In this document: positions 1 to 8,212 of the stretch, piece by piece
Layout: each line of letters begins with the position of its first letter
Position numbering within the stretch: position 1 is the stretch's first letter
Assembly (NCBI GenBank): GCA_965215615.1
Contig: OZ244068.1
Coordinates: forward strand, 1,860,001-1,924,000
Origin: CBDATA01 sp965215615
GTDB taxonomy: Bacteria > Acidobacteriota > Vicinamibacteria > Marinacidobacterales > Marinacidobacteraceae
Reading direction: 5' to 3'
DNA length: 64,000 bases
Position numbers and translations under genes: made by a program
Notes under the pieces: model-generated
The model's database searches: none
What the model saw: only the letters and a program-made list of their open reading frames with translations
Told to the model about the DNA's origin: nothing

Positions 1-267
1 CTCGACGGCGATGCCCCCAACCTCAACTGGCAGATCGAGTTCAAGAAGGATGGCACCCGCTACATCCGCTACAACCCGACCGCCATGCAGCTCGCGTCCG
101 CCGAGCTCTCGATCGGCATCGTGGATATCCCGCTCGCCCGTCGCTACTCCGACGGACGGTCCGAGAACTTCGAAGCCGGGATCTACACCGCGGAGATCAC
201 CGTGAACGACCTGGTGAGCAACCAGTCGCACACCGAGGTCATCGAGTTCCAGGTCTCTGGTTCCTAG
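1..267 (+). CDS. C-terminal end of an unrecognised protein (5' truncated)
   Basis: Frame 1 is open from the first base and stops at 267, giving the last 88 residues of a protein that begins upstream of the window. I do not recognise it. The visible part alternates short hydrophobic and polar stretches (for example AEITVNDLV and TEVIEFQV), which suggests a beta-sandwich or surface/exported domain; this is inference. There is no membrane segment and no catalytic motif. The next gene starts directly after the stop codon on the same strand, so it may be the first of a co-transcribed set with the S41-like gene and mltG. Confidence 0.6.
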   Translation, partial: LDGDAPNLNWQIEFKKDGTRYIRYNPTAMQLASAELSIGIVDIPLARRYSDGRSENFEAGIYTAEITVNDLVSNQSHTEVIEFQVSGS

Positions 268-1557
268 TTGCCGGTGGCGAAACTCACGCCGTTCTGGCTC
301 CGGAGCCTGCTGATGAGTCTGGTCTCCGCCGCGCTCGGTGCCCTGCTCGCCCATTTCTTCCTGATGCCCCACATCGTGGGGTGGACCACCGGGCTTCCGG
401 CGCCGGGATTGATGGCCCGGCTCGGAGCGACGGAAGGCGTTGAGGCGGAAAGCGGTGCCCAGCGCTCCAACTACGAGACCCTGACGGTCTTCCATAACGC
501 CCTCGGGCTGATCCGCGAGCACTACCTCACCGAGGTCGAACCCGACTGGGTCATGGATGGCGCGATCCGGGGCATCTTCCGCGCGCTCGACGACGACAGC
601 GCGTACCTGACCGCCGGACAGACCGAGATCTTCCACGAGCGGGCCGGGTTGCTCGGGGATGTCGGGGTGACCCTCGACAAGCGCTACTACCTCCACGTGG
701 ACAGCGTCCTCCCCGGTTCGCCGGCCGAGGCCGCCGGCATCGAAGAGGGAGCGGCGGTCACCGAAATCGCCGGGATCACTACCCGCGAGATGCAGATCCC
801 GGTGGGGAGGCTGTTGCTCGCCGGCGCTCCGGGATCGGAGGTTTCGCTGATGGTGCGGGATTCCGCCGACGCGGAAGCGGAAGATATCCGCCTGATCCGG
901 CGGGAGCTCGCGCCGCCACCGGTCGAGCACCGGGTTCTCGAACCGGGAATCGGGTGGATGCGCATCCGCTCGTTCCACGCGGGGACCACGGATCAGGTCG
1001 TGGCGGCGATCGCCGCGCTCGAAAACGAGGGGGTGGATGCCCTGGTTCTCGACCTCCGGGGCAGCCGGGGTGATGAGGACTACGCCCTCGACCTCCGCGC
1101 GGTGGGCGGCCTCTTCCTCGGTGACGCGCTGGTGGCGCAGCTCGGCGGCCGGCAGGATGCCGAAGAGGCACCGGCACTGCTCGCCGGGATTCCGAACGCC
1201 ACCTCCTGGAACGGCGCGCTCACCGTCCTCGCGAACGGGACCACCGCCGGCCCCGGCGAGCTGCTCGCCGCCGCCATCGTCGCGGACGGCCGGGGCGCTT
1301 TCGTGGGAGGCCGCACCGCGGGCCGCACCGGTGCTCCGGAGCTGATCGAACTCCCGGAAGGCGACGCGCTCCTGCTCACCGTGCGGCAGTATCTCGATCC
1401 GGAAGGAGAAGAGCTCCTCGGCGTGGGAGCCGTTCCTTCGATCACCCCCGCGGACCTCGAGCGGGATGTGGACACCCTCGACGATGAAGATCCGGAACTG
1501 GATTTCGCGCTTTTCCAAATCCGACAGGAGCGAGCCGACCGGAAAGAAGCCGCCTGA
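268..1557 (+). CDS. S41 (C-terminal processing) peptidase-like protein, probably catalytically inactive
   Basis: A 429-residue protein with a TTG start directly after the preceding stop. Residues about 12-35 form an N-terminal signal anchor. A helical region follows (NYETL..ALGLIREHY..., typical of CtpA-type proteases), then a PDZ domain (GDVGVTLDK.. to about 215) and an S41 core (ALVLDLRGSRG, then NGTTAGPGE). In active CtpA proteases the core reads NxGSASASE, with Ser nucleophile, and a later GKG supplies the general-base Lys. Here the Ser position is Gly (about residue 328) and the Lys position is Arg (about 353, AGRTG). The fold is clear, but proteolysis is doubtful. It overlaps the start of mltG, so a periplasmic role in peptidoglycan or envelope processing, perhaps as a binding protein, is an inference. 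Confidence 0.8.
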   Translation: MPVAKLTPFWLRSLLMSLVSAALGALLAHFFLMPHIVGWTTGLPAPGLMARLGATEGVEAESGAQRSNYETLTVFHNALGLIREHYLTEVEPDWVMDGAIRGIFRALDDDSAYLTAGQTEIFHERAGLLGDVGVTLDKRYYLHVDSVLPGSPAEAAGIEEGAAVTEIAGITTREMQIPVGRLLLAGAPGSEVSLMVRDSADAEAEDIRLIRRELAPPPVEHRVLEPGIGWMRIRSFHAGTTDQVVAAIAALENEGVDALVLDLRGSRGDEDYALDLRAVGGLFLGDALVAQLGGRQDAEEAPALLAGIPNATSWNGALTVLANGTTAGPGELLAAAIVADGRGAFVGGRTAGRTGAPELIELPEGDALLLTVRQYLDPEGEELLGVGAVPSITPADLERDVDTLDDEDPELDFALFQIRQERADRKEAA

Positions 1558-2629
1558 GGCGAAGTGGATCCGGCACTTCGCGCGGCTCCCGCTCCGGAAG
1601 GTCGCGCTTGCCGGAGCCGGCCTGCTGGCGTTCGGCTACGGCGGCAACCAGCTTCTGGAGGTTCGCGAACTCGCCCGGCGGAACGCGGCGATCGAGCGAC
1701 CCCATACCCGACCCGGCGGCGGGATCTTTTTCCGGGTAGGGCCGGGCTCGACCGCCGGGGTGATCGCCAATCGGCTGGAAGCCTTGCGAATCATCGAAGA
1801 CCGCCGCATCTTCCTGCACGCGGCACGAAGGCAACAGGCGGCTGGCAGGCTCCAGGCAGGGCTCTACCGCTTCGAGGGGGCGCTCAGCCCGGACGACATC
1901 GTGGCCCGTCTCGCCGCCGGCGAGGTGGCGCGCAACTGGGTGACCCTTCCCGAGGGACTCGACATCCGCGACACCAGCATCCGGCTGGCGGAAGCCGGAA
2001 TGGGCGATGCCGCCGAACTGGAGAGCGCCTTCCGTGACCCGGCCCTGACCGGGGATGCCCTCGGCGATCTCGACCCGGCAGCGCGCGACTTCGAGGGGTA
2101 CCTCTTTCCGAGCACCTATGACATCCCGCCCGGCACTCGCCCCACCGAGATCGCCCGGCTTCTCTCCGGCCGGTTTCGGGCAGCGTGGGAAGGCAATCGG
2201 ACGGAGCGGGCGACGGAACTCGGCGTAACCCTCCGGGAAATCGCCACTCTCGCCTCCATCATCGAAAAGGAGACCGGCGCTTCCGGAGAGCGGCCGCGGA
2301 TCGCCGGCGTGTTCTGGAACCGGATCGAGCGGGGGATGCGGCTCCAGTCCGACCCGACCGTGCTGTTCGCGATGCGGGCCCAAGGAGACTTCGGCAACAA
2401 CATCCGCCGGCGAGATCTCGATCTCCCCTCTCCCTACAACACCTACCACATAGCCGGGCTGCCCCCCGGCCCGATCTCCTCCTTCGGACTCGCGGCGCTT
2501 GATGCCGCTCTCCACCCCGAAGAGACCGACTACCTCTACTTCGTGTCCAAAAACGATGGCAGCCACCAGTTCTCCCGCACTCTCGGCGAACACAACCGCG
2601 CCGTCCGCCGCTTCCAGCTCCGCCGGTAA
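1484..2629 (+). CDS. mltG: Endolytic murein transglycosylase MltG (YceG family)
   Basis: MltG cleaves nascent glycan strands at the inner membrane and so helps set glycan length. The protein has a short basic cytoplasmic N-terminus, one membrane segment (about residues 38-55), a LysM-like region and the YceG catalytic domain. The diagnostic stretch LASIIEKETG contains the catalytic Glu; it is followed by VFWNRIERGMRLQSDPTV, PYNTY and GLPPGPI, all close to E. coli MltG. Two in-frame ATGs exist, at 1466 and 1484; I prefer 1484 because it shortens the overlap with the upstream gene and gives a normal N-terminus. A small GC hairpin (2631-2647) follows the stop, but it has no T-run. Confidence 0.92.
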   Translation: MKIRNWISRFSKSDRSEPTGKKPPEAKWIRHFARLPLRKVALAGAGLLAFGYGGNQLLEVRELARRNAAIERPHTRPGGGIFFRVGPGSTAGVIANRLEALRIIEDRRIFLHAARRQQAAGRLQAGLYRFEGALSPDDIVARLAAGEVARNWVTLPEGLDIRDTSIRLAEAGMGDAAELESAFRDPALTGDALGDLDPAARDFEGYLFPSTYDIPPGTRPTEIARLLSGRFRAAWEGNRTERATELGVTLREIATLASIIEKETGASGERPRIAGVFWNRIERGMRLQSDPTVLFAMRAQGDFGNNIRRRDLDLPSPYNTYHIAGLPPGPISSFGLAALDAALHPEETDYLYFVSKNDGSHQFSRTLGEHNRAVRRFQLRR

Positions 2630-2680
2630 TCGGCCCCCCTCGGGCCGGTGCTACATTGGGCGGGCCGGGAGAACCGGAAA

Positions 2681-2917
2681 GTGACGACGCTCCACATCAC
2701 CCTGCCGGACGACCGGGGACGAGCTCACAACCTGAAGCCCGAAGAAGTGTTTGGGACGGATCCCACTTCGAATTCCGCAAAAGGGAGAACCTCCTCCTTC
2801 CGGGATTCAGAGTCCGAGGGAAATAGTACTAATCCCGAGGGGTCCGTTCCAAACACTGGTGACGAGGTGAGTTCGGAGATCGAGGAGGCACTGCCGCCGG
2901 CGAGGTGGGCGCGATGA
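2681..2917 (+). CDS. Small hypothetical ORF invaded by an inverted-repeat element
   Basis: A 78-codon frame from a GTG (TTLHITLPDD at the N-terminus, reminiscent of small DNA-binding antitoxins) that runs through the whole 2746-2857 inverted-repeat element and ends just inside the start of the next gene. Residues about 22-60 are therefore encoded by the element (VFGTDP... to ...SVPNT) and are Ser/Gly rich and low in complexity. No homologous family is recognised. It may be a truncated antitoxin-like gene fused to the element, or not a gene at all. Confidence 0.35.
   Translation: MTTLHITLPDDRGRAHNLKPEEVFGTDPTSNSAKGRTSSFRDSESEGNSTNPEGSVPNTGDEVSSEIEEALPPARWAR
2746..2857. repeat. 112-bp inverted-repeat element (MITE/REP-like)
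   Basis: The ends are imperfect inverted repeats of about 19 bp: AGTGTTTGGGACGGATCCC on the left and its near complement GGGGTCCGTTCCAAACACT on the right, with two mismatches. The interior is more AT-rich than the flanks and stays open in more than one frame on both strands. No transposase lies within it. Size, terminal symmetry and intergenic position are those of a non-autonomous mobile or REP-type element. No second copy was seen in this window. Confidence 0.7.
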
Positions 2918-3540
2918 CTCCCGAAACCATCGCCGCCCTGAAAGCCGCCTTCAGGGGCGCTCTCGAAGCGGCAACGCCGAGGGAGGCCGGGAGGGCAGCG
3001 ACCCATACCGGTGAACAGGCAAAAGCCGGGGCACCGGCCGGCTGGCTGCCGGACGCCCTGAAAGAGCTGGAAAGCATCGATGAAGAGATCGCGGAGGACG
3101 AACTTCCTCCCGTGGACAACGCGGCGCGGCGTGCGCTGCGGGAACTCGGGCACCAACCGCTCACACCGAGCGTGTACCCGCCCCCGGATGGGGAGATTTG
3201 CCTGTCCTTCAGCGCACCCGACAAGGCCCCCGAAACCCAGGCGGTGCTCCACGTCCTCTTCGGCAATCGAGGCGAAACGGGCTGGCTTTGCGCCGCGCCG
3301 GGCCTCAACGCATACGGGCGCTACCCGAATCCGGACGCACTTCCCATGGACTTCCTCCGGAGCTGCCTGAAATCCCTGACTACCGGAACAAGTCCAGGGC
3401 GGATGCCCGTAGCAGCGCTACCGCTCGACGAAGAAGAGTTGAGCGAGGAGGCGCGGCGGGCTGTCAAGGAAGGGATGGCGGACCACGCAGCCGGCCGCAC
3501 CCACTCACCTGATGATGTCCGTGAAGAGCTTGATTTCTGA
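2914..3540 (+). CDS. Hypothetical protein upstream of the DNA methyltransferase
   Basis: A 208-residue soluble protein that I cannot assign to a named family. The ATG at 2914 has a good ribosome-binding site (GAGGTGG); an upstream GTG at 2905 is possible. The N-terminal third is helical and Ala-rich. The middle contains VYPPPDGEICLSF, a pattern seen in small hypothetical proteins next to nuclease or toxin genes. The C-terminal EGMADHAAGRTHSPDD resembles the tail of prevent-host-death/RHH antitoxins. It lies 33 bp before the methyltransferase on the same strand, so a partner or immunity role is possible but unproven. Confidence 0.65.
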   Translation: MTPETIAALKAAFRGALEAATPREAGRAATHTGEQAKAGAPAGWLPDALKELESIDEEIAEDELPPVDNAARRALRELGHQPLTPSVYPPPDGEICLSFSAPDKAPETQAVLHVLFGNRGETGWLCAAPGLNAYGRYPNPDALPMDFLRSCLKSLTTGTSPGRMPVAALPLDEEELSEEARRAVKEGMADHAAGRTHSPDDVREELDF

Positions 3541-3573
3541 AGGAGCGGCTTCGGCAGCTCCGCCCGGTCGCTG

Positions 3574-6567
3574 ATGGCGCGGAACGACGAGCACACGCTC
3601 AACACCGTTCTCGCGGCCTGCCTGCGCAAGCGAAGCCCCCTCTGGCGCGTTTCGGGCACTGTTGTTTCGGAAGGGCTCGGAGCGCTCAGGGGCACCGGAC
3701 GTCCCGACATCCTGGTCGGAGGGGTGAACGGGCCGGCACCGATTGCAGTGGAAACCGAATATGAACCGGCGCGAACTGTGGAGCAGGATGCCCGGGCTCG
3801 ACTCTCGAAGAACACGGCGGCTGGCGTAAAGATCGAACAGGCGGTTGCAATCCGGGCTCCGAAAGAACTCCGGGATGTCCCGCAGGCCGATCTGGAAATG
3901 TGCGTCGAAAAGGCTTCCTTCTCCTGCGCGGTGTGGTCCGAGCCAAGGGAATCGGAAGAAAGCGAGCCCACTGCGGCACGCCATTGCCGATTCCCGGAAG
4001 GGGGTTGGCTGCTGCTCGGATTGGACGATCTCGCCACCCTCGTCGAGACACTTGGGGTCTCCGAACGGGCGGTCACCCGGAGCACCGACCTGCTCGAACA
4101 GGCAGTGCGCGAAACGTCCCTCTATCTCACGCAGTCTTTGACCCACAGCAGGCCCGACATACTCCCCTGGATCGCCTGCGAGCTGTCCCAGGAGCCCGGG
4201 GAACAGACGACGCGCATGGCTCTGGTGATTCTCGCGAGCGCTTGTGTCTTCCACGAGACGGTGGCCGGAAACCACGGAATTCGGTCCATCCATCAGCTTC
4301 GCGACCAGAATGGCACCCTTGTTCGGACGGATGTAATCGATGAGTGGACGACGATCCTGAAAATCAACTACTACCCGATCTTCCACACGGCTCGGGAAAT
4401 CCTGCGAACTCTGCCCCCGCGCGAAAGTGCGGAGGTTCTCGAGCGCTTCTCCAGGTTGGCGAATCTCCTCGTGCAACAGGGCGCGAATCGCTCTCACGAC
4501 CTGACCGGCCGGATGTTCCAGCGGCTCATCCAGGACCGGAAATTCCTCGCCACCTTTTACACCCGCCCGGAGGCGGCGGCTCTGCTTTCCGAAATCGCGG
4601 TGGGGATGACCGATGTGGACTGGAGCGAACGCGAAGGAATGAAGAGCCTCCGCATCGCCGACCTCGCTTGCGGCACCGGTACGCTGATTTCCGCCGCGTA
4701 CCAGGCCCTGATCCGCCGCTACCGTCGCGCTGGCTGGGATGACCGGCAAGCTCACCCCGAGATGATGGAGGAGAGCCTTATCGCAGCAGACATCATGCCG
4801 GCGGCAGCGCATCTGACCGGGGCGATGCTCTCGAGCGTTCATCCGGCGCTCAAGTACGAGCGCACCCAGGTCTATACGCTGCCCTACGGAAGGCATCCCA
4901 GGATCACGATGCCCGCGCTCGGAGCGCTCAGCCTCCTCGACCGAGGCGAGCTGCTCACCCTCTTCGGGACCGGACTCGCCGCTGGCATGGAGCGCCTCGG
5001 CGGAAAAACCGGCGAGGATGTCAGCGAAGCCGAGGCGCAGAGCTCTTCCTTCGCACTCGCCAACCGCTCTCTCGATCTCGTGATCATGAACCCGCCGTTC
5101 ACCCGGCCCACCAACCATGAGATCGCAGACGAGAACGTGCCGTCGTTCGCAGGATTCGGCACGACCGCCGCCGAACAGGCCGAGATGAGCGCCGAACTGA
5201 AACGTCTGCGTGGCAATCTCGTCCGAAACGCCGAGCCCGGCCACGCTCCGCCAGCGAGTGACGGAAACGCCGGACTCGCATCCAACTTTCTCGACCTCGC
5301 CCACCTCAAGTTGAAGCCGGGCGGAACCCTGGCCATGGTGTTGCCGGCCTCCCTGGCGCTCGGTGGGGCCTGGGCGGCGAGTCGCAGGCTGCTGGCCCGG
5401 CATTACGAACGTCTCGTGGTGATCTCGCTGGCTGCGTCCCGGAGCAGTGGCAAGTCTTTTTCCGCCGATACCGGCATGGCGGAAGTTCTGGTGGTGGGAA
5501 GCAAACGACCGGACACGGCCGGACCTTGCGAACCTGCTGACGCGGAAACGGCCTGGATCGCTCTCGGCGAGCGCCCCCGCAGTGCAGCGGAGGCCATGGA
5601 GGTCGCCCGGGAGACCCGACGGCAACTCAACAAATCTGCGGGGCACCCCGGCACTGCTTTCGATCTGCGGCTCGGCAACAGCATCATGGGCCAAGGGTTG
5701 GTCGCCACGCTCGCGGATGGGGGGTTGGTCGGAGTCGCGGATCCCGTGCTCGCGTCAGCAACGCTTCGCTTGGTCAACAAGGGAGAATTGTCCCTGCCGC
5801 GAACTGCAGGAGCGGTGTCCATTCCGCTCACCCGGCTCGGCAATCTTGGGAATCGCGGTCCACTCGATCGGGACATCGGTGGACGAATCGGTTCCACGAT
5901 CACCGCCCGAGGCCCATTCCAGATCGGCCCGATATCGGGAGTCCCCACCTTTCCGATCTTGTGGGGGCACGAAGCGGCACGAGAGCGACGGCTGGTGGTA
6001 ACACCGGATTCGATGGGGCAGACCCGTCCGGGCCGCGACAGGGATGCCGCCGCCGTCTGGAATACCGCCAGCCGGCTCCACTTCAACCGCGATTTTCGAT
6101 TGAATTCGCAGAGCCTCGCCGCCTGCCTGACCCCCTCTCCCTCTATCGGTGGCAGAGCGTGGCCTTCCTTCAAGACGAGATCAGAATGGGAAAAAGCGCT
6201 GGCTGTGTGGGCGAATTCGAGCTTCGGCCTTCTGCTCTTCTGGTGGGTCGGCTCTGCTCAACAAACGGGACGCACCGTGCTGACCCTGAGCCGGCTCCCT
6301 GATCTACCCGTGCTGGATCTCCGCGAACTCTCTGCTCCCCAGATCGACGAACTCGGCGCATCGTTCGATGCCATGCGGGACACCGACTTCCTCCCCGCGC
6401 ATGAGGCCCATCGGGATCCGGCACGATGCGAACTCGACCGGCGGGTTCTCGCGGACGTGCTCGGATTCGACGATGAGGCGATGGACCAGGTGGCGCTGCT
6501 GCGCGAAAAATGGTGCGCCGAGCCGAGCGTTCACGGGGGCAAGCACAATACCGAACGCGTGAAGTAG
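3574..6567 (+). CDS. Large N6-adenine DNA methyltransferase with possible N-terminal PD-(D/E)xK-like region
   Basis: A 997-residue protein. The core is an HsdM-like adenine methyltransferase: helical region with TGRMFQRLIQDRK and FYTRPEAAALL, motif I DLACGTGTL (about 363-371, SAM binding) and motif IV NPPF (506-509, catalytic). A C-terminal region of about 300 residues could be the target-recognition part. The N-terminus contains GRPDILV and, 15 residues later, VETEYEP. The spacing of Asp and Glu resembles a PD-(D/E)xK nuclease core, but the usual Lys position is Tyr, so nuclease activity is uncertain. No separate HsdR or HsdS lies nearby. It is best read as a stand-alone type IIG/BREX-like modification or restriction-modification enzyme. 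Confidence 0.82.
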   Translation: MARNDEHTLNTVLAACLRKRSPLWRVSGTVVSEGLGALRGTGRPDILVGGVNGPAPIAVETEYEPARTVEQDARARLSKNTAAGVKIEQAVAIRAPKELRDVPQADLEMCVEKASFSCAVWSEPRESEESEPTAARHCRFPEGGWLLLGLDDLATLVETLGVSERAVTRSTDLLEQAVRETSLYLTQSLTHSRPDILPWIACELSQEPGEQTTRMALVILASACVFHETVAGNHGIRSIHQLRDQNGTLVRTDVIDEWTTILKINYYPIFHTAREILRTLPPRESAEVLERFSRLANLLVQQGANRSHDLTGRMFQRLIQDRKFLATFYTRPEAAALLSEIAVGMTDVDWSEREGMKSLRIADLACGTGTLISAAYQALIRRYRRAGWDDRQAHPEMMEESLIAADIMPAAAHLTGAMLSSVHPALKYERTQVYTLPYGRHPRITMPALGALSLLDRGELLTLFGTGLAAGMERLGGKTGEDVSEAEAQSSSFALANRSLDLVIMNPPFTRPTNHEIADENVPSFAGFGTTAAEQAEMSAELKRLRGNLVRNAEPGHAPPASDGNAGLASNFLDLAHLKLKPGGTLAMVLPASLALGGAWAASRRLLARHYERLVVISLAASRSSGKSFSADTGMAEVLVVGSKRPDTAGPCEPADAETAWIALGERPRSAAEAMEVARETRRQLNKSAGHPGTAFDLRLGNSIMGQGLVATLADGGLVGVADPVLASATLRLVNKGELSLPRTAGAVSIPLTRLGNLGNRGPLDRDIGGRIGSTITARGPFQIGPISGVPTFPILWGHEAARERRLVVTPDSMGQTRPGRDRDAAAVWNTASRLHFNRDFRLNSQSLAACLTPSPSIGGRAWPSFKTRSEWEKALAVWANSSFGLLLFWWVGSAQQTGRTVLTLSRLPDLPVLDLRELSAPQIDELGASFDAMRDTDFLPAHEAHRDPARCELDRRVLADVLGFDDEAMDQVALLREKWCAEPSVHGGKHNTERVK

Positions 6568-6631
6568 CGCCGCACCAGCCGCTCGGAGAACCGCACCCTA
6601 TGCACCTCAGACTCGGCGACAGCTCATGTGC

Positions 6632-6928
6632 TTATGTCTCCATTCGCGCGAGGGCGACGGCCGCCCAGCCGGGAACCGTTTCGGCAGCCCACCAGGCTCC
6701 GTCTCGCAGGACCGCGACCTCGCGATGCGGCTGATCCGGGTCCGTGTTGTCGTAGAGGTGCGCCTCGTCCGCGAGCGCGAGGCTCCCGGATTCCAGGGAG
6801 CGGGCAATCGCATCGGGGTCGATGATGTCCATGTCATCGAACCATGTCGTCCGGGTAAGGCTCGATTTGCCGCACCCGTTCGGGCCGGCGACGACCCGAA
6901 GAGTCGGATACGTCAGTTCGCCTTCCAC
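6632..6928 (-). CDS. Shortened zeta-toxin-like P-loop protein
   Basis: A 98-residue protein beginning with a zeta/UDP-N-acetylglucosamine-kinase-like P-loop: RVVAGPNGCGKSS (about residues 11-23), then DPDAIA (37-42), which in zeta-like ATPases follows strand 2. It then jumps to YDNTD...VA, a stretch normally found near the C-terminus of these ~200-residue proteins, and ends AAETVPGWA. The middle, including the helices that carry the catalytic and RxxR regions, appears deleted without losing frame. It overlaps the upstream 69-codon gene by 16 bp. Toxicity seems unlikely in this form; it could be a decayed toxin or a small ATP-binding remnant. Confidence 0.65.
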   Translation of the reverse strand: MEGELTYPTLRVVAGPNGCGKSSLTRTTWFDDMDIIDPDAIARSLESGSLALADEAHLYDNTDPDQPHREVAVLRDGAWWAAETVPGWAAVALARMET

Positions 6929-7122
6929 CCCGGTGGGGGAAGCACCCGGTCGCCGTCCTTGGTCCGCGCGATGTACGCGCCATCGGAGCGAAACCCGTAG
7001 AGCGTGCCGCCGGCCTCGACCTGTGCCGCGAGGTCCGCCTGGATCTGCTCGCGCCAGTCCTTCGGGCGTCCGGGTACGTCGGGGGGTGTCGCGGATGTTC
7101 TTATGTTGATGGGCCGGCTCAT
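6913..7122 (-). CDS. Small protein paired with zeta-like toxin (candidate antitoxin)
   Basis: A 69-residue soluble protein, first gene of a two-gene operon with the shortened zeta-like ATPase (16-bp overlap). The sequence is charged and ends GDRVLPPPGWKAN. The arrangement, small upstream gene with an overlapping P-loop toxin-like gene, is that of a toxin-antitoxin pair. I recognise no named DNA-binding fold. Assignment as antitoxin rests on position only. Confidence 0.6.
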   Translation of the reverse strand: MSRPINIRTSATPPDVPGRPKDWREQIQADLAAQVEAGGTLYGFRSDGAYIARTKDGDRVLPPPGWKAN

Positions 7123-7171
7123 TTCGTGACCCTAGCCCGAGTTCCTGCTCGGTTCAACACCAGGCACGGGG

Positions 7172-8170
7172 TCAGATATCCACCACCGTGCCCAGATCCT
7201 CTTCTTCGGCGCGGGCGAGAGCGGCAGTCGCGACCGCGACATCCTGGACCCCGGTTCCCACCGTCTTGAAGAGCACCGGGCCGCCCTCGGGTTTTGGCGC
7301 GTTGCCGGCTGCTATCTCGCCGATCTCGGCGAGGACGTGCGACTCGGCGATGAGGCCGGCATCGCGGGGGCGGATGAGATCACCGGCTTCCTCCCAGCAG
7401 GATTCGCGGTGGTCCACCACCACTTTCGCCCGGGCGACTGTTTCGGGTGGGATGATCTGCATCTCCGGGGTGAAGGAGCCAACCGCATTGATGTGGGCGT
7501 TCGGCTTCACCGCGGAGTCCGAGAAGACCGGCGCGGTGGCGGTGGTGGCTTCGGCGATCACGTCCGCCGCGGCAACGGCTTCCTCGGCACTCTTCGCGGC
7601 CTCCACCGGAATCCCGAGCCGCTCGCTCATCTCGCGGGCGAACGCGGCGCTCGCCTCCGGCCGGATGTCGAACACGAGCGTGCGACGGATTCCCGGGCGA
7701 GCGGTGACCATCGCTTCGAGCTGGGTGCGCGACTGGATCCCGGCACCGAGAACGGCAGCGGTTTCGACATCCTCGGGGGCGAGGTCGGCGGTCGCGACCC
7801 CGGAAGCCGCCCCGGTGCGGATCGCGGTCAGCGTTCCCCCTTCGAGCGCGCCAAGCGGGACTCCGGTTTCGGCATCGAGCACGAGGACCAGCGCGTGGAT
7901 GGTGGGAAGCGGCGCGGCGCGATCCGGGTTTTTCGGAAACACCGAGACGATCTTGGTGGCGAGCTGCCCGGAGCCTGACCCGGGATTCGGTAGATACGCC
8001 GGCATGTGAAGGCTGATCCCGCCGCTTGCCGGAATCGGGATCCGGGTGCGAACCGGCATCACGGCACGGCCGGCGGAAAGTTCGACGAAGGCCTGACGGA
8101 CGATCGGGATGGCATCCGCCATCGGCATGGCCCGGCGAACATCGGAAGCGGAGAGCAGGCGCAGTTTCAT
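7172..8170 (-). CDS. Ornithine cyclodeaminase/mu-crystallin family protein (likely pyrroline-2-carboxylate reductase)
   Basis: A 332-residue Rossmann protein; the ATG at 8170 (MKLRLLSASDVRRAMPM) is chosen because it matches the family N-terminus, although the frame is open further upstream. Family marks: RTGAASGVATADLAPE, the nucleotide-binding AAVLGAGIQSRTQLEA, and the C-terminal EIGEIAAGNAP. Members are either NAD-dependent ornithine cyclodeaminases or NAD(P)H-dependent ketimine reductases. It is divergent from a DapA-family gene, with only 42 bp between the starts. With proline dehydrogenase, AcnX and a second paralogue nearby, reduction of delta-1-pyrroline-2-carboxylate to L-proline is the more likely role; this is inferred from context. 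Confidence 0.85.
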   Translation of the reverse strand: MKLRLLSASDVRRAMPMADAIPIVRQAFVELSAGRAVMPVRTRIPIPASGGISLHMPAYLPNPGSGSGQLATKIVSVFPKNPDRAAPLPTIHALVLVLDAETGVPLGALEGGTLTAIRTGAASGVATADLAPEDVETAAVLGAGIQSRTQLEAMVTARPGIRRTLVFDIRPEASAAFAREMSERLGIPVEAAKSAEEAVAAADVIAEATTATAPVFSDSAVKPNAHINAVGSFTPEMQIIPPETVARAKVVVDHRESCWEEAGDLIRPRDAGLIAESHVLAEIGEIAAGNAPKPEGGPVLFKTVGTGVQDVAVATAALARAEEEDLGTVVDI

Positions 8171-8212
8171 GCCCCGTTTTCTATCAGACTGGCGTGCGAT
8201 AATTTCCCCCTG

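Noticed and set aside
2725..3252. 175-codon minus-strand frame ending in the inverted-repeat element
   Set aside because: Antisense to the better-supported gene at 2914; the open frame through the element occurs on both strands and is not evidence of coding.
3505..5694. 729-codon minus-strand frame opposite the DNA methyltransferase
   Set aside because: High-GC shadow: composition follows the complementary gene, with no recognisable domain, whereas the plus strand carries clear methylase motifs.
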